A DNA stretch of 25,380 nucleotides. Origin: Candidatus Aerophobus profundus SCGC AAA252-L23. Its GTDB lineage: Bacteria > Aerophobota > Aerophobia > Aerophobales > Aerophobaceae. The stretch lies in assembly GCA_000402295.1 (NCBI GenBank), contig AQRW01000154.1, positions 1 to 25,380 on the forward strand. The letters run 5' to 3'. A program made the translations under genes and the position numbers. The notes beneath the pieces are model-generated. The model worked only from the letters and a program-made list of their open reading frames with translations, did not search any database and was not told the DNA's origin. This document shows, one piece after another, positions 7,572-15,199 of this stretch; position 1 is the first letter of the stretch; every line of letters starts with the position of its first letter.

Positions 7572-8006
7572 TTATCCTCCAAATGACTGATTCTCTTCTT
7601 TAATTTCTTCTTCACTTAAAGGAACCCGGTTAATCTCGTTCTCTATGGGTTCCTCAATTACCTCTTCTGTCGGCTTGTTCTTCAAGCGCTGCAAGAATAC
7701 TATCCTCCAGGCAACAACCTCACTTTTTATTCTTTTAATTCCATCACGATCTTCATAGGAACGCACTTGTAATCTTCCATCCACCGCTACCTGACTCCCT
7801 TTGGTTAAATACTCGGAACACCTTTCTGCTTGTTTACGCCAGGTCACTATGGGTATAAAATCAGTTGCTCTTTCTCCCTCGGTACTCGTGTAGGGACGTG
7901 AAACTGCCACAGTAAAACTGCTCACTGGTATCCCACCGGGTGTATAGCGAAGTTCAGGCTCCTGGGTTAGATTGCCGATTAAGATCACCCTGTTCAGAGC
8001 TGCCAT
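7572..8006 (-). CDS. ssb: Single-stranded DNA-binding protein, lacking the usual acidic tip
   Basis: OB-fold protein that coats single-stranded DNA in replication, repair and recombination. It is 144 aa. The OB domain (about 1-108) shows the typical start LNRVILIGNLTQEPELRYTP, then VAVSRPY, DFIPIVTWRKQAE and GSQVAVDGRLQVRSYED. A Glu-rich tail follows (about 109-144). The tail ends in NQSFGG and not in the D-D-D-I-P-F type tip that recruits partner proteins in most bacteria. The ATG at 8004-8006 has a strong AGGAGAGG site and lies 53 nt inside rpsF. The next gene, rpsR, starts five bases after the stop, and its Shine-Dalgarno overlaps the two final Gly codons. Confidence 0.95.
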   Translation of the reverse strand: MAALNRVILIGNLTQEPELRYTPGGIPVSSFTVAVSRPYTSTEGERATDFIPIVTWRKQAERCSEYLTKGSQVAVDGRLQVRSYEDRDGIKRIKSEVVAWRIVFLQRLKNKPTEEVIEEPIENEINRVPLSEEEIKEENQSFGG

Positions 8007-8322
8007 TTTCCTCTCCTTTTTTTAGCTCAGAAGTAAAAAACTTATCCTTTTTAATAATCATTAACCTGATAACTCCTTGAGAATACATAAAATTGCGAAA
8101 CTCCCCCATTATAGAAGGTTCGGCCTCAAAATTAAGGATCACGAAATAACCCTCTTTTTTCTTCTTCACCGCATAAGCTAACCTCCTTAATCCTTCCTCA
8201 TCCATGGTTTTTATCTCAACTGTTTTTTCATTTAAAAATTCTCTGATTTTCTTGCTTAATTCTTCCCTTCTTTTTTCGTCCCACTCTGGTTTAAGGACAA
8301 AAGTTATCTCATAATAAGACAT
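7954..8322 (-). CDS. rpsF: 30S ribosomal protein bS6
   Basis: Small-subunit protein that partners bS18 on 16S rRNA. It is 122 aa, slightly longer than the common 95-135 aa range centre. The ferredoxin-like fold signature is clear: YYEITFVLKPEW at the start, EGLRRLAYAVKKKKEGYFVILNF in the middle (listed by key residues L-A-Y-x-V-K-K and G-Y-F-V-x-x-x-F), and a helix with GVIRLMIIKK. After about residue 100 the tail is hydrophilic and is encoded partly in the overlap with ssb (7954-8006). The start has an AGGGAG site six bases upstream. It lies 41 nt after ychF, so it may be transcribed with ychF and the sigma factor. Confidence 0.95.
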   Translation of the reverse strand: MSYYEITFVLKPEWDEKRREELSKKIREFLNEKTVEIKTMDEEGLRRLAYAVKKKKEGYFVILNFEAEPSIMGEFRNFMYSQGVIRLMIIKKDKFFTSELKKGEENGSSEQGDLNRQSNPGA

Positions 8323-8363
8323 TGAACACTCCCTTTTATTGGCAGAACAAATGTAATTTATTA

Positions 8364-9455
8364 TTAACTACGAAAACGAAAGTTTATCACGTCGCCATCT
8401 TTAACCCGATACTCTTTTCCCTCCATCAGCACTTTTCCAGTCTCGCGAACTTCCCTAATTGAATTTACCTCTCTCAGGTCTTCAAAGGAAATAACCTCTG
8501 CTTTAATAAAACCCTTTTCCATCTCGGAATGAACTTTCCCCGCTGCCTGAAGAGCAGTAGTTCCCTCTGGTATTAGCCAGGCTCTTACCTCCTTTCCTCC
8601 AGTTACTGTAAAAAAGGTAATCAGTTTAAGTAACTTCTGAGCTACCTGTACCAATCGACTTATCCCACTTTCCTTTACTTGAAGGACTTCCTCAAATTCG
8701 CTGGCTTCCTCTGGAGAAAGCTCAGCCAATTCCCATTCAAGTTGAGCACATATCTCCACCAACTCTAATTTATGCTCTCTGACATATCTTCTTAATTCTT
8801 CAAGATGGATGGAAGGTATCTCCAGATCATCTTCGCTAATATTAGCCAACAACACTGTCGGCTTCACCCTCAGCAAGCCTTCTTCCCTCAAGAAAGCTTG
8901 CTCCTCATCCTTTAAATCCCCAACAAATAGTATCTTTTTCTCCAGACAATGCTGGAATCTCGATAATAAGGTAACTTTTTCTTTAGCTTCTTTTTCCCCT
9001 GATTTTATTGTCTTCTGAAATTTTGTCAATCGCCGTTCTATTATTTCCAAATCTGAAAGAGCTAATTCGGTAGCGATAATCTCGACATCCCTCAATGGAT
9101 TTAGCTTACCCTCAGGATGACTCACTTTTTCCGTCTTGAAACATCTGACCACTTCCACTAAGGCCTGAGAAGCCCGTATTCTACTCAAAAACTCATTTCC
9201 CAGACCTTCTCCGCGATGGGCTCCCCGTACCAGTCCAGCTATATCCACAAACTCAATAGTCGCCGGAGTAACTTTCTCTGGATTTATTATCCGGCCCAAT
9301 TTTTCCAATCGGATATCCGGTACCAAAGCCATACCTACATTAGGCGAGACAGTACAAAAAGGAAAACTGGCTACCTGAGCTTTGCCCTTGGTAAGAGCAT
9401 TAAATAAAGTAGATTTCCCCGCATTAGGGAGTCCAATGATACCCATTGAATACAT
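8364..9455 (-). CDS. ychF: Redox-regulated ATPase YchF (Obg-like)
   Basis: Conserved P-loop NTPase of the TRAFAC/Obg family that prefers ATP and associates with ribosomes. It is 363 aa, the normal YchF size. Domains: G domain with GLPNAGKST (8-16), switch and G3 region EFVDIAGLVRGAHRGEGLGN (DxxG variant), and the NxxE-type fourth motif LLANISE in place of NKxD, which fits ATP preference. A coiled-coil region (about 130-200) and a C-terminal TGS domain (about 280-363) follow, the latter with FFTVTGGKEVRAW and the end GDVINFRF. An alternative ATG three codons in (9444-9446) is possible. It lies 61 nt after the sigma factor gene and just upstream of rpsF. Confidence 0.95.
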   Translation of the reverse strand: MYSMGIIGLPNAGKSTLFNALTKGKAQVASFPFCTVSPNVGMALVPDIRLEKLGRIINPEKVTPATIEFVDIAGLVRGAHRGEGLGNEFLSRIRASQALVEVVRCFKTEKVSHPEGKLNPLRDVEIIATELALSDLEIIERRLTKFQKTIKSGEKEAKEKVTLLSRFQHCLEKKILFVGDLKDEEQAFLREEGLLRVKPTVLLANISEDDLEIPSIHLEELRRYVREHKLELVEICAQLEWELAELSPEEASEFEEVLQVKESGISRLVQVAQKLLKLITFFTVTGGKEVRAWLIPEGTTALQAAGKVHSEMEKGFIKAEVISFEDLREVNSIREVRETGKVLMEGKEYRVKDGDVINFRFRS

Positions 9456-9516
9456 AATTCCCCGCTCTATACTTTGTCTCTAACTAAGTGGTAAATTGAT
9501 TCAAAATAACCGGATC

Positions 9517-10665
9517 TCAGGTATATGTTTCTTTAAGGTCCGCCCTCAAATTATCCAGCAACTCAAGATAACTTCGAAGATCTTTTTTTTCCGCAGGAGC
9601 TCGAAGCCTTTTCAGTGCTCTTTCTTGGATTTGTCTTATTCGTTCCCGACTAACACCATATTTCTTTCCAATCTCCCTTAAAGAACGACTATCATCTTCC
9701 TCTAAACCAAACCTCAATCTCAAAATCTCTATCTCTCGTTTATCTTTAACCACTTTTCTTAGGAGATTATTCACTTCTCGTTTGAGTAGCTGAAGAGTAA
9801 GCTTATAAGCAGGTGAAGGAATAGTTTTATTAGAAACGAAGTCGATCATAGAACTTTCTGTTTCTTCTCCCTGGGGAGAATCAAAAGAAACCGTGTTCTG
9901 GGTTAATCCCAGAGTTTCCCTGATCTTTTTGGGAGACATATTGGCTTCTTTGGCAATCTCCTGAGGCGTAGGCTCCCTTTTTAATTCCTGCTCTAACTGG
10001 CGAGAAATCCGGGTCAACTTCTTTAAAAGATGAGCTATATGAACAGGCAAGCGGATAGTTCGGGATTGATCAGTAATTGCCCGGGAAAGAGACTGTCGGA
10101 TCCACCAACTGGCATAAGTACTGAATCGTTTGCCCGATTCATAATCAAATTTATCTACCGCCCGGGAGAGGCCGATATTACCCTCCTGAATAAGATCTGA
10201 AAAAGAGACACCTCGGCCAACATATTTTTTAGCAAAGTTCACCACCAAACGCAGATTGGCCTGCATCAAATCTTTCCTGTACCCCTCATAAACTAACTTT
10301 ACCTGCTCTATTTCATTTAAGATCTCAAACATAGTTCTTTTTTTCTCACCCTCAAGAGCACCAATGACTTCTGGCCGGAAATTTAGTAAAAAATCGCATA
10401 ATGCCCGTATCTTATCCATATTACCTTCTACTTTTTCCAGAGTTTTAACACTGCCTCCTTTATCCTCAAAAAACTTCAGTAACGGAGAGTTAACCTGAAT
10501 AATTTTCCGGGTGTTTTTCATCAAATCAATTAGTTTGATACGAGCAAACTTTATCCTGATGGCTAATTGCCTTTCCTTCTCGGGAGTAAGCAAGGGGGTC
10601 TTCCCTATTCCTTGGAGATACTTATCCAGAAAAGCAAAGGGAGTTCGTTCCCGTGTTTTTTGCAT
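9517..10665 (-). CDS. RNA polymerase sigma-70 factor, group 1/2 (RpoD-like)
   Basis: Promoter-recognition subunit of RNA polymerase. It is 382 aa without an extended region 1.1. Region 1.2 is near 10-40 (FLDKYLQGIG, LLTPEKERQLA). A 60-residue non-conserved linker follows. Region 2 (132-208) carries DLMQANLRLVVNFAKKYVGRG and the melting/-10 block FSTYASWWIRQSLSRAI, with residues T-I-R-L-P-V-H at the 2.4/3.0 border. Region 3 is about 209-285. Region 4 (292-356) has the helix-turn-helix SLREIGKKYGVSRERIRQIQ. It ends with an unusual 27-residue acidic/basic tail. It looks like a primary sigma, but a second group 2 factor elsewhere would make the name rpoD unsafe. The Shine-Dalgarno is weak; an in-frame stop lies upstream and ATG 10665 is the best start. 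Confidence 0.88.
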   Translation of the reverse strand: MQKTRERTPFAFLDKYLQGIGKTPLLTPEKERQLAIRIKFARIKLIDLMKNTRKIIQVNSPLLKFFEDKGGSVKTLEKVEGNMDKIRALCDFLLNFRPEVIGALEGEKKRTMFEILNEIEQVKLVYEGYRKDLMQANLRLVVNFAKKYVGRGVSFSDLIQEGNIGLSRAVDKFDYESGKRFSTYASWWIRQSLSRAITDQSRTIRLPVHIAHLLKKLTRISRQLEQELKREPTPQEIAKEANMSPKKIRETLGLTQNTVSFDSPQGEETESSMIDFVSNKTIPSPAYKLTLQLLKREVNNLLRKVVKDKREIEILRLRFGLEEDDSRSLREIGKKYGVSRERIRQIQERALKRLRAPAEKKDLRSYLELLDNLRADLKETYT

Positions 10666-10816
10666 TGTCTTATTCTTTTCAAAAAATCACTCTTAGACCT
10701 GACCTCTTTAAATAACCCCACCTTCTCTATTTTCCAGCTTATAAATCATAGGAAGAAATCGTTAATTTCCCGCACATTCCTAATTGTTTTAACTTTGATA
10801 AAAGAAATACATTTCC

Positions 10817-10844
10817 ACTATAACAAATATCCAAAATAGGTCAA
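10817..10844 (-). promoter_or_regulatory. Extended -10 promoter for the sigma factor unit
   Basis: On the minus strand TTGACC (10844-10839) is followed by a 16-bp spacer and TATAGT (10822-10817), with TG one base before the -10. Transcription would start near 10810 and could continue through ychF and the rpsF-rplI genes, since no promoter or terminator is evident between them. Confidence 0.6.
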
Positions 10845-10864
10845 CAATCTCCCCCGGTTTCTAC

Positions 10865-10893
10865 TTGACGGCCAAGGATGATTTTGTTAAAAT
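10865..10893 (+). promoter_or_regulatory. Extended -10 promoter for purH and downstream genes
   Basis: TTGACG (10865-10870), an ideal 17-bp spacer and TAAAAT (10888-10893, five of six consensus bases), with TG at 10885-10886 as extended -10. It is among the best sigma-70 matches in the window. Transcription would start near 10900, 64 nt before the purH ATG. Confidence 0.7.
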
Positions 10894-10963
10894 ATTCACA
10901 TTAAAAATATCTGGACTCGTTAATGAAAAATGGTAATCCAGAAAATAAAAGAGGTAAAGTCTG

Positions 10964-12526
10964 ATGCCCAAAATTAAGACAGCTCTAATTAGTGTTTTTG
11001 ATAAAAAGGGAATAGTGGAGTTTGCCACTGGCTTGAGAAATCTTAATATTGATATTCTCTCCACTGGCGGAACAGCTCGGATTATTCAACAGGCAGGTAT
11101 CCCCGTAACTGATGTATCTGAGTATACAGGGACTCCATCTATGTTGGGAGGAAGGGTCAAAACACTTCATCCTCGAATTCACGGGGCAATCCTGGCTCTG
11201 AGAAATGAGCCTTCCCATCTCGAGGAAGCCAAAAAATATAATTTAAAACTCATAGATATGGTAGTGATTAATCTTTATCCATTTCCGGAAATAATGAAGA
11301 AAACAAAAATAAGTTTAAAAGAAGCTCTGGAGAACATCGATATTGGAGGCCCCACTATGCTGCGCTCAGCAGCCAAAAACTTTCGATATGTGGCTGCCGT
11401 TAGTCATCCCCATCAGTATCCTTCTTTACTCAAGGAACTAAAAAGCAGCAATGGTCTTCTCAGTGAAAAAACCTGTCAAAAACTCGCCCGGGAAACCTTT
11501 GAATACACCAGCGCCTATGACAGCCTAATTAGTCATTATCTGGAAAATCTTGATAAAGTGGAGTTTCCAGAAATTCTCAATTTAAGCTTTAAGAAAAGTG
11601 CTTTGCTCAGATACGGCGAGAATCCTCACCAAAAAGCAGCTCTTTATCAGGAATGGATAGCCGGGAAAAACAGTTTACCCTTGGCTGAAAAACTCTCAGG
11701 AGGAGAAGTATCCTTTAATAATCTCCTGGATCTGGAAGCAGCTCTAAGAATAGTCAGAGAATTCTCTTCTCCGGCGGCAGTCATTATAAAACATAATAAT
11801 CCTTGTGGAGCCGCCCTGGGAAATACCTTAGCTGAAGCCTTTAAGAAAGCTTATCAAGGTGATCCCCTGTCCGCCTTTGGAAGTATTGCCGGATTTAACA
11901 AAACCGTTGATCCCGCTACTGCCAGAGCTATGTCCATTCCCAAAAGTTTCATTGAGGCAATTATTGCCCCTGGGTTTGAGAAAGACAGTCTGAAAATCAT
12001 CCAGGAGGGACCAGCTTGGGGGAAAAGAGTAATAATTATGCAAAGTGGTCCTTTTACTCAAGAAATTACCAAGAAAAATATCAGAAGTATTCCCGGAGGA
12101 CTTCTGGTCCAAGAAGAAGATCAAGAAGATAACATCCTTAAAAGTTTAAAGGTGACCAGCCATCAAGAGCCATCAAAGAAAGAACTAAAAGATCTTTTAT
12201 TTGCCTGGACCATTTGTAAACACGTAAAATCAAATGCCATTGTCCTGGTTAGGAATGGAGCGGTAGTGGGGGTAGGAGCTGGACAAATGAGTCGGGTAGA
12301 TTCCACCCTGATTGCTTTGCGGAAAGCGGGAGAGCGACGAAAGAATTCTGTTCTGGCATCCGATGCCTTTTTTCCTTTTGCTGATGCCATTGAGGAAGCG
12401 GGAAAAGCTGGAGTATCAGCTATCATTCAACCCGGGGGATCTAAACGAGACGCAGAAGTCATTGAAGCAGTTAATCATCTGGGAATAGCTATGGTATTCA
12501 CCGGTAAAAGACATTTTCGGCATTGA
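10964..12526 (+). CDS. purH: Bifunctional AICAR formyltransferase / IMP cyclohydrolase
   Basis: Catalyses the last two steps of de novo purine synthesis: formylation of AICAR with 10-formyl-tetrahydrofolate, then ring closure to IMP. It is 520 aa, normal for PurH. The N-terminal IMP cyclohydrolase domain (MGS-like fold, about 1-150) shows ALISVFDKKGIVEF, STGGTA, and GGRVKTLHPRIHGAIL. The C-terminal transformylase domain has RYGENPHQKAALY and the catalytic KHNNPCG block with K276 and H277, plus VKSNAIV near the end. The ATG has a GAGGT site eight bases upstream. It is the first gene of a six-gene plus-strand run and lies before glyA and folC, which supply and process the folate cofactor it consumes. 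Confidence 0.97.
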   Translation: MPKIKTALISVFDKKGIVEFATGLRNLNIDILSTGGTARIIQQAGIPVTDVSEYTGTPSMLGGRVKTLHPRIHGAILALRNEPSHLEEAKKYNLKLIDMVVINLYPFPEIMKKTKISLKEALENIDIGGPTMLRSAAKNFRYVAAVSHPHQYPSLLKELKSSNGLLSEKTCQKLARETFEYTSAYDSLISHYLENLDKVEFPEILNLSFKKSALLRYGENPHQKAALYQEWIAGKNSLPLAEKLSGGEVSFNNLLDLEAALRIVREFSSPAAVIIKHNNPCGAALGNTLAEAFKKAYQGDPLSAFGSIAGFNKTVDPATARAMSIPKSFIEAIIAPGFEKDSLKIIQEGPAWGKRVIIMQSGPFTQEITKKNIRSIPGGLLVQEEDQEDNILKSLKVTSHQEPSKKELKDLLFAWTICKHVKSNAIVLVRNGAVVGVGAGQMSRVDSTLIALRKAGERRKNSVLASDAFFPFADAIEEAGKAGVSAIIQPGGSKRDAEVIEAVNHLGIAMVFTGKRHFRH

Positions 12527-12587
12527 GCCCCGCCAAGCTCTCCATGCAAGTAGATTATTCAAAAAAAGAGAGTTAGAAGGAAGTTAT

Positions 12588-13838
12588 ATGAATAAATCAT
12601 TGAAAAATTTAGATCCTGAAATTTATGAGATTCTTAAAAAAGAAATTCATCGCCAGCGGGATTCTCTCATGCTTATCCCCTCAGAAAACTATGCCAGCCG
12701 TGCTGTTCTGGAAGCTCAAGCTTCAGTATTTACCAATAAATATGCTGAAGGATATTCAAACAAACGATATTATCAAGGTTGTCAGTATGTTGACGAGATC
12801 GAAGAATTAGCCATCAGGAGAGCCAAACAGTTATTTAAGGCCGAACACGTAAATGTGCAAGCTCATTCTGGAACCCAGGCTAACATTGCTGTATACCACG
12901 CTTTCTTGAAGCCGGGAGATACCATTCTTTCTTTAAGTTTACCCCAGGGAGGCCACTTATCCCACGGAAAGAAGGGAACCCTACCTTATTCCTACTACCG
13001 AATTGTCCATTACGGCCTGAATCAGGAATCAGAAAGATTTGACTATCAGGAAATTGCCCGATTAGCTCATCAGTACCACCCTCGGCTAATTGTAGTGGGT
13101 GCCAGTGCTTATCCCCGGGCTATTAATTTTCATCCCTGGAAGGAGATTGCCCAAGAAGTGGGAGCCTATCTAATGGTAGATGCAGCCCATATAATCGGCC
13201 TGATAGCTGCTGGATGGCATCCAGATCCTGTTCCGCTAGCTGATGTGGTTACCGCCACTACCCAGAAAACTCTCAGAGGACCCCGAGGGGGGTTTATTAT
13301 GTGTTCACAAAAGTATGCTTCTCAAATAGATAAAGCCGTATTTCCGGGAACACAGGGTGGACCGTTTGTCCATATAATTGCGGCTAAAGCTGTCTGTTTT
13401 GGAGAAGCAAGCCAACCAGAGTTTAAGAAATACCAACATCAAATTATCCTCAATGCTCAGACTTTAGCTAAATGTCTTAATAAAGAGGGTTTTCGCTTAA
13501 TTACCGGGGGCACCGATAATCACTTACTTTTAATAGATCTTTCGGATAAAGGTCTTACCGGTCAAGAAGCAGCCCTTATTCTGGAGCAAGCTGGAATAGT
13601 GGTCAACAAAAACTGCATTCCCTTTGAGCACCAAGGACCATCGATTACCTCGGGTATTAGAATGGGAACACCTGCGCTCACTTCACGGGGAATGAAGGAG
13701 TCTCAGATGAACATAATCGGCCAATGGATTGCCCAATTATTAACCAATCCTGAAGATAAATACCTTCCAGCAAAAATTCTCCGGAAAGTTCACCAACTCT
13801 GTCAAGAATTCCCTATTTATCAAGACAGCGAGTGTTAG
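12588..13838 (+). CDS. glyA: Serine hydroxymethyltransferase with an altered active-site His position
   Basis: PLP enzyme that converts serine plus THF into glycine plus 5,10-methylene-THF, the main one-carbon source. It is 416 aa, the usual size. Most active-site residues are recognisable: S32-E33-N34, Y52 and E54 in KYAEGY, Y62, H123 in GGHLSHG, S173, D198 and H201 in DAAHIIG, the PLP lysine K227, and R358 in SGIRMGTPA. The residue just before the lysine is Gln (TTQKTLRGPRGG, 224-235), where the family almost always has His. The loop after H123 (KKGTLPYSYYR) also differs from the usual NxSGxxY form. It starts 61 nt after purH with an AAGGA-type site and ends flush with folC. Confidence 0.94.
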   Translation: MNKSLKNLDPEIYEILKKEIHRQRDSLMLIPSENYASRAVLEAQASVFTNKYAEGYSNKRYYQGCQYVDEIEELAIRRAKQLFKAEHVNVQAHSGTQANIAVYHAFLKPGDTILSLSLPQGGHLSHGKKGTLPYSYYRIVHYGLNQESERFDYQEIARLAHQYHPRLIVVGASAYPRAINFHPWKEIAQEVGAYLMVDAAHIIGLIAAGWHPDPVPLADVVTATTQKTLRGPRGGFIMCSQKYASQIDKAVFPGTQGGPFVHIIAAKAVCFGEASQPEFKKYQHQIILNAQTLAKCLNKEGFRLITGGTDNHLLLIDLSDKGLTGQEAALILEQAGIVVNKNCIPFEHQGPSITSGIRMGTPALTSRGMKESQMNIIGQWIAQLLTNPEDKYLPAKILRKVHQLCQEFPIYQDSEC

Positions 13839-15188
13839 ATGTTTTCCTTCAAAGAAGCCTTGGATTACCTAAACTCATTAGTTAATTATGAAAAGCGTCC
13901 TATTTTATCCTACGACTCCAGGTTACTAAAACCACAAAGAGTAAGCAAGCTTCTCGATTTACTGGGAAATCCTCACCAGGTCATTAAGGTCATTCATATC
14001 GCCGGGACTAAGGGAAAGGGTTCCACGGCAGCGATGATTACATCGATTCTGGAGAATAACGGCCTTAGGGTTGGCTTATTTACTTCTCCTCACCTGGTCA
14101 ATCCTCGCGAAAGAATCAGAATTGGGTACGAATTAATTAAGGAAGATGAGTTCGCTCAGTTCCTATTTAAAATAAAGTCCGGACTGAAAAGTCCTGGAGG
14201 AAAGACTTTACTTTCCCCCACCTTCTTTGAGATTTATACAGCTCTGGCTTTTCTTTATTTCCGCTATTGCCAGGTAAACTTTGCAGTCATGGAAGTGGGA
14301 ATGGGGGGACGACTGGATGCTACCAATATCTCCCATTCTCTAATTGAAGTAATTACCCAGATCAGTCTGGATCATACTCGGGAACTGGGAAACAGTCTGA
14401 TCTCTATTGCCCGAGAAAAAGCCGGTATTATCAAGAAGAAAACTCCGGTGATAAGTGCCCCTCAGAAGAAATCTGTTTTCACGGTAATAAGAAAAGTATG
14501 CCAGGAAAAACAAGCTCATTTGGTAGAGATAGGCAAGGATATTCAATTTGAGGCGGGAAAAATGAACAAAAAGGGCCAGGTTTTCACAGTAAAAGGTCTT
14601 AGAGGAGTATATTCAGATCTTTTTGTTCCTCTCCTTGGATCTCATCAAATTATTAATGCCGCTACCACCATAGGAACAATAGAAACTCTCCAAGAAATGG
14701 GCTTTTCTATTTCCCGAGATTCTATCTTTAACGGATTAAGGAAAGTTAAATGGCCGGGCCGGGTTCAGTTTTTCGACACCGCTCCCCCCATCATTATTGA
14801 TTCTGCTCATAACGGAGCTTCGGCAAATGCTTTGGCTAAATGCTTAAGAGAACTTTTTTCTGGAGAGGCAATCACCATCATCTTAGGGGTACTCAAGCAC
14901 AAAAATGTCCGAGCTATAGCCAGACCACTATTCCCTTTAGCCCGTAGAATCATTCTTACTACTGTTAATAGTCCTCGAAGCTTACCTGGCGAGGAATTAT
15001 TTTCTATAATAAAAGAACACCGAGAAGATAAATTGATAGTGGAAAAGAATCTAGTTTTTGCCTTAAGGCGGGCGCGCTCCCTGACCGGGAAAGATAACCT
15101 AATTTGTATTACTGGATCAGTTTACTTAGCCGGCGAAGCTCTACAGTTGATTAGCCCAGAATTCAGAGCTTTGGCTTTAAAAGAATAA
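13839..15188 (+). CDS. folC: Folylpolyglutamate synthase / dihydrofolate synthase
   Basis: ATP-dependent ligase of the Mur-ligase family that adds glutamate to dihydropteroate and/or polyglutamylates folates, retaining them in the cell. It is 449 aa, typical for FolC. The P-loop is GTKGKGST (56-63), followed by LFTSPHLVNPRERIRI with the conserved SPHL. MEVGMGGRLDATN with the family's E-V-G-x-G-G-R-x-D-A-T and DHTRELGNSL with H-T follow in the central domain, and DSAHNGAS sits at the C-terminal domain. The ATG immediately follows the glyA TAG with no gap and only a weak ribosome site, so translation is probably coupled to glyA. Whether it has both activities or one cannot be told from sequence alone. 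Confidence 0.94.
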   Translation: MFSFKEALDYLNSLVNYEKRPILSYDSRLLKPQRVSKLLDLLGNPHQVIKVIHIAGTKGKGSTAAMITSILENNGLRVGLFTSPHLVNPRERIRIGYELIKEDEFAQFLFKIKSGLKSPGGKTLLSPTFFEIYTALAFLYFRYCQVNFAVMEVGMGGRLDATNISHSLIEVITQISLDHTRELGNSLISIAREKAGIIKKKTPVISAPQKKSVFTVIRKVCQEKQAHLVEIGKDIQFEAGKMNKKGQVFTVKGLRGVYSDLFVPLLGSHQIINAATTIGTIETLQEMGFSISRDSIFNGLRKVKWPGRVQFFDTAPPIIIDSAHNGASANALAKCLRELFSGEAITIILGVLKHKNVRAIARPLFPLARRIILTTVNSPRSLPGEELFSIIKEHREDKLIVEKNLVFALRRARSLTGKDNLICITGSVYLAGEALQLISPEFRALALKE

Positions 15189-15199
15189 AGGAGGAAAAC

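Larger units (their letters stand above)
10666..10963. other. Divergent intergenic region between sigma factor and purH
   Basis: These 298 bp contain no gene. They hold two back-to-back extended -10 promoters (minus strand 10817-10844 and plus strand 10865-10893). The leader toward the sigma gene is about 145 nt and the leader toward purH about 64 nt. The -35 boxes are only 20 bp apart, so one bound regulator could touch both. I see no riboswitch-like fold in either leader by eye. Confidence 0.6.
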
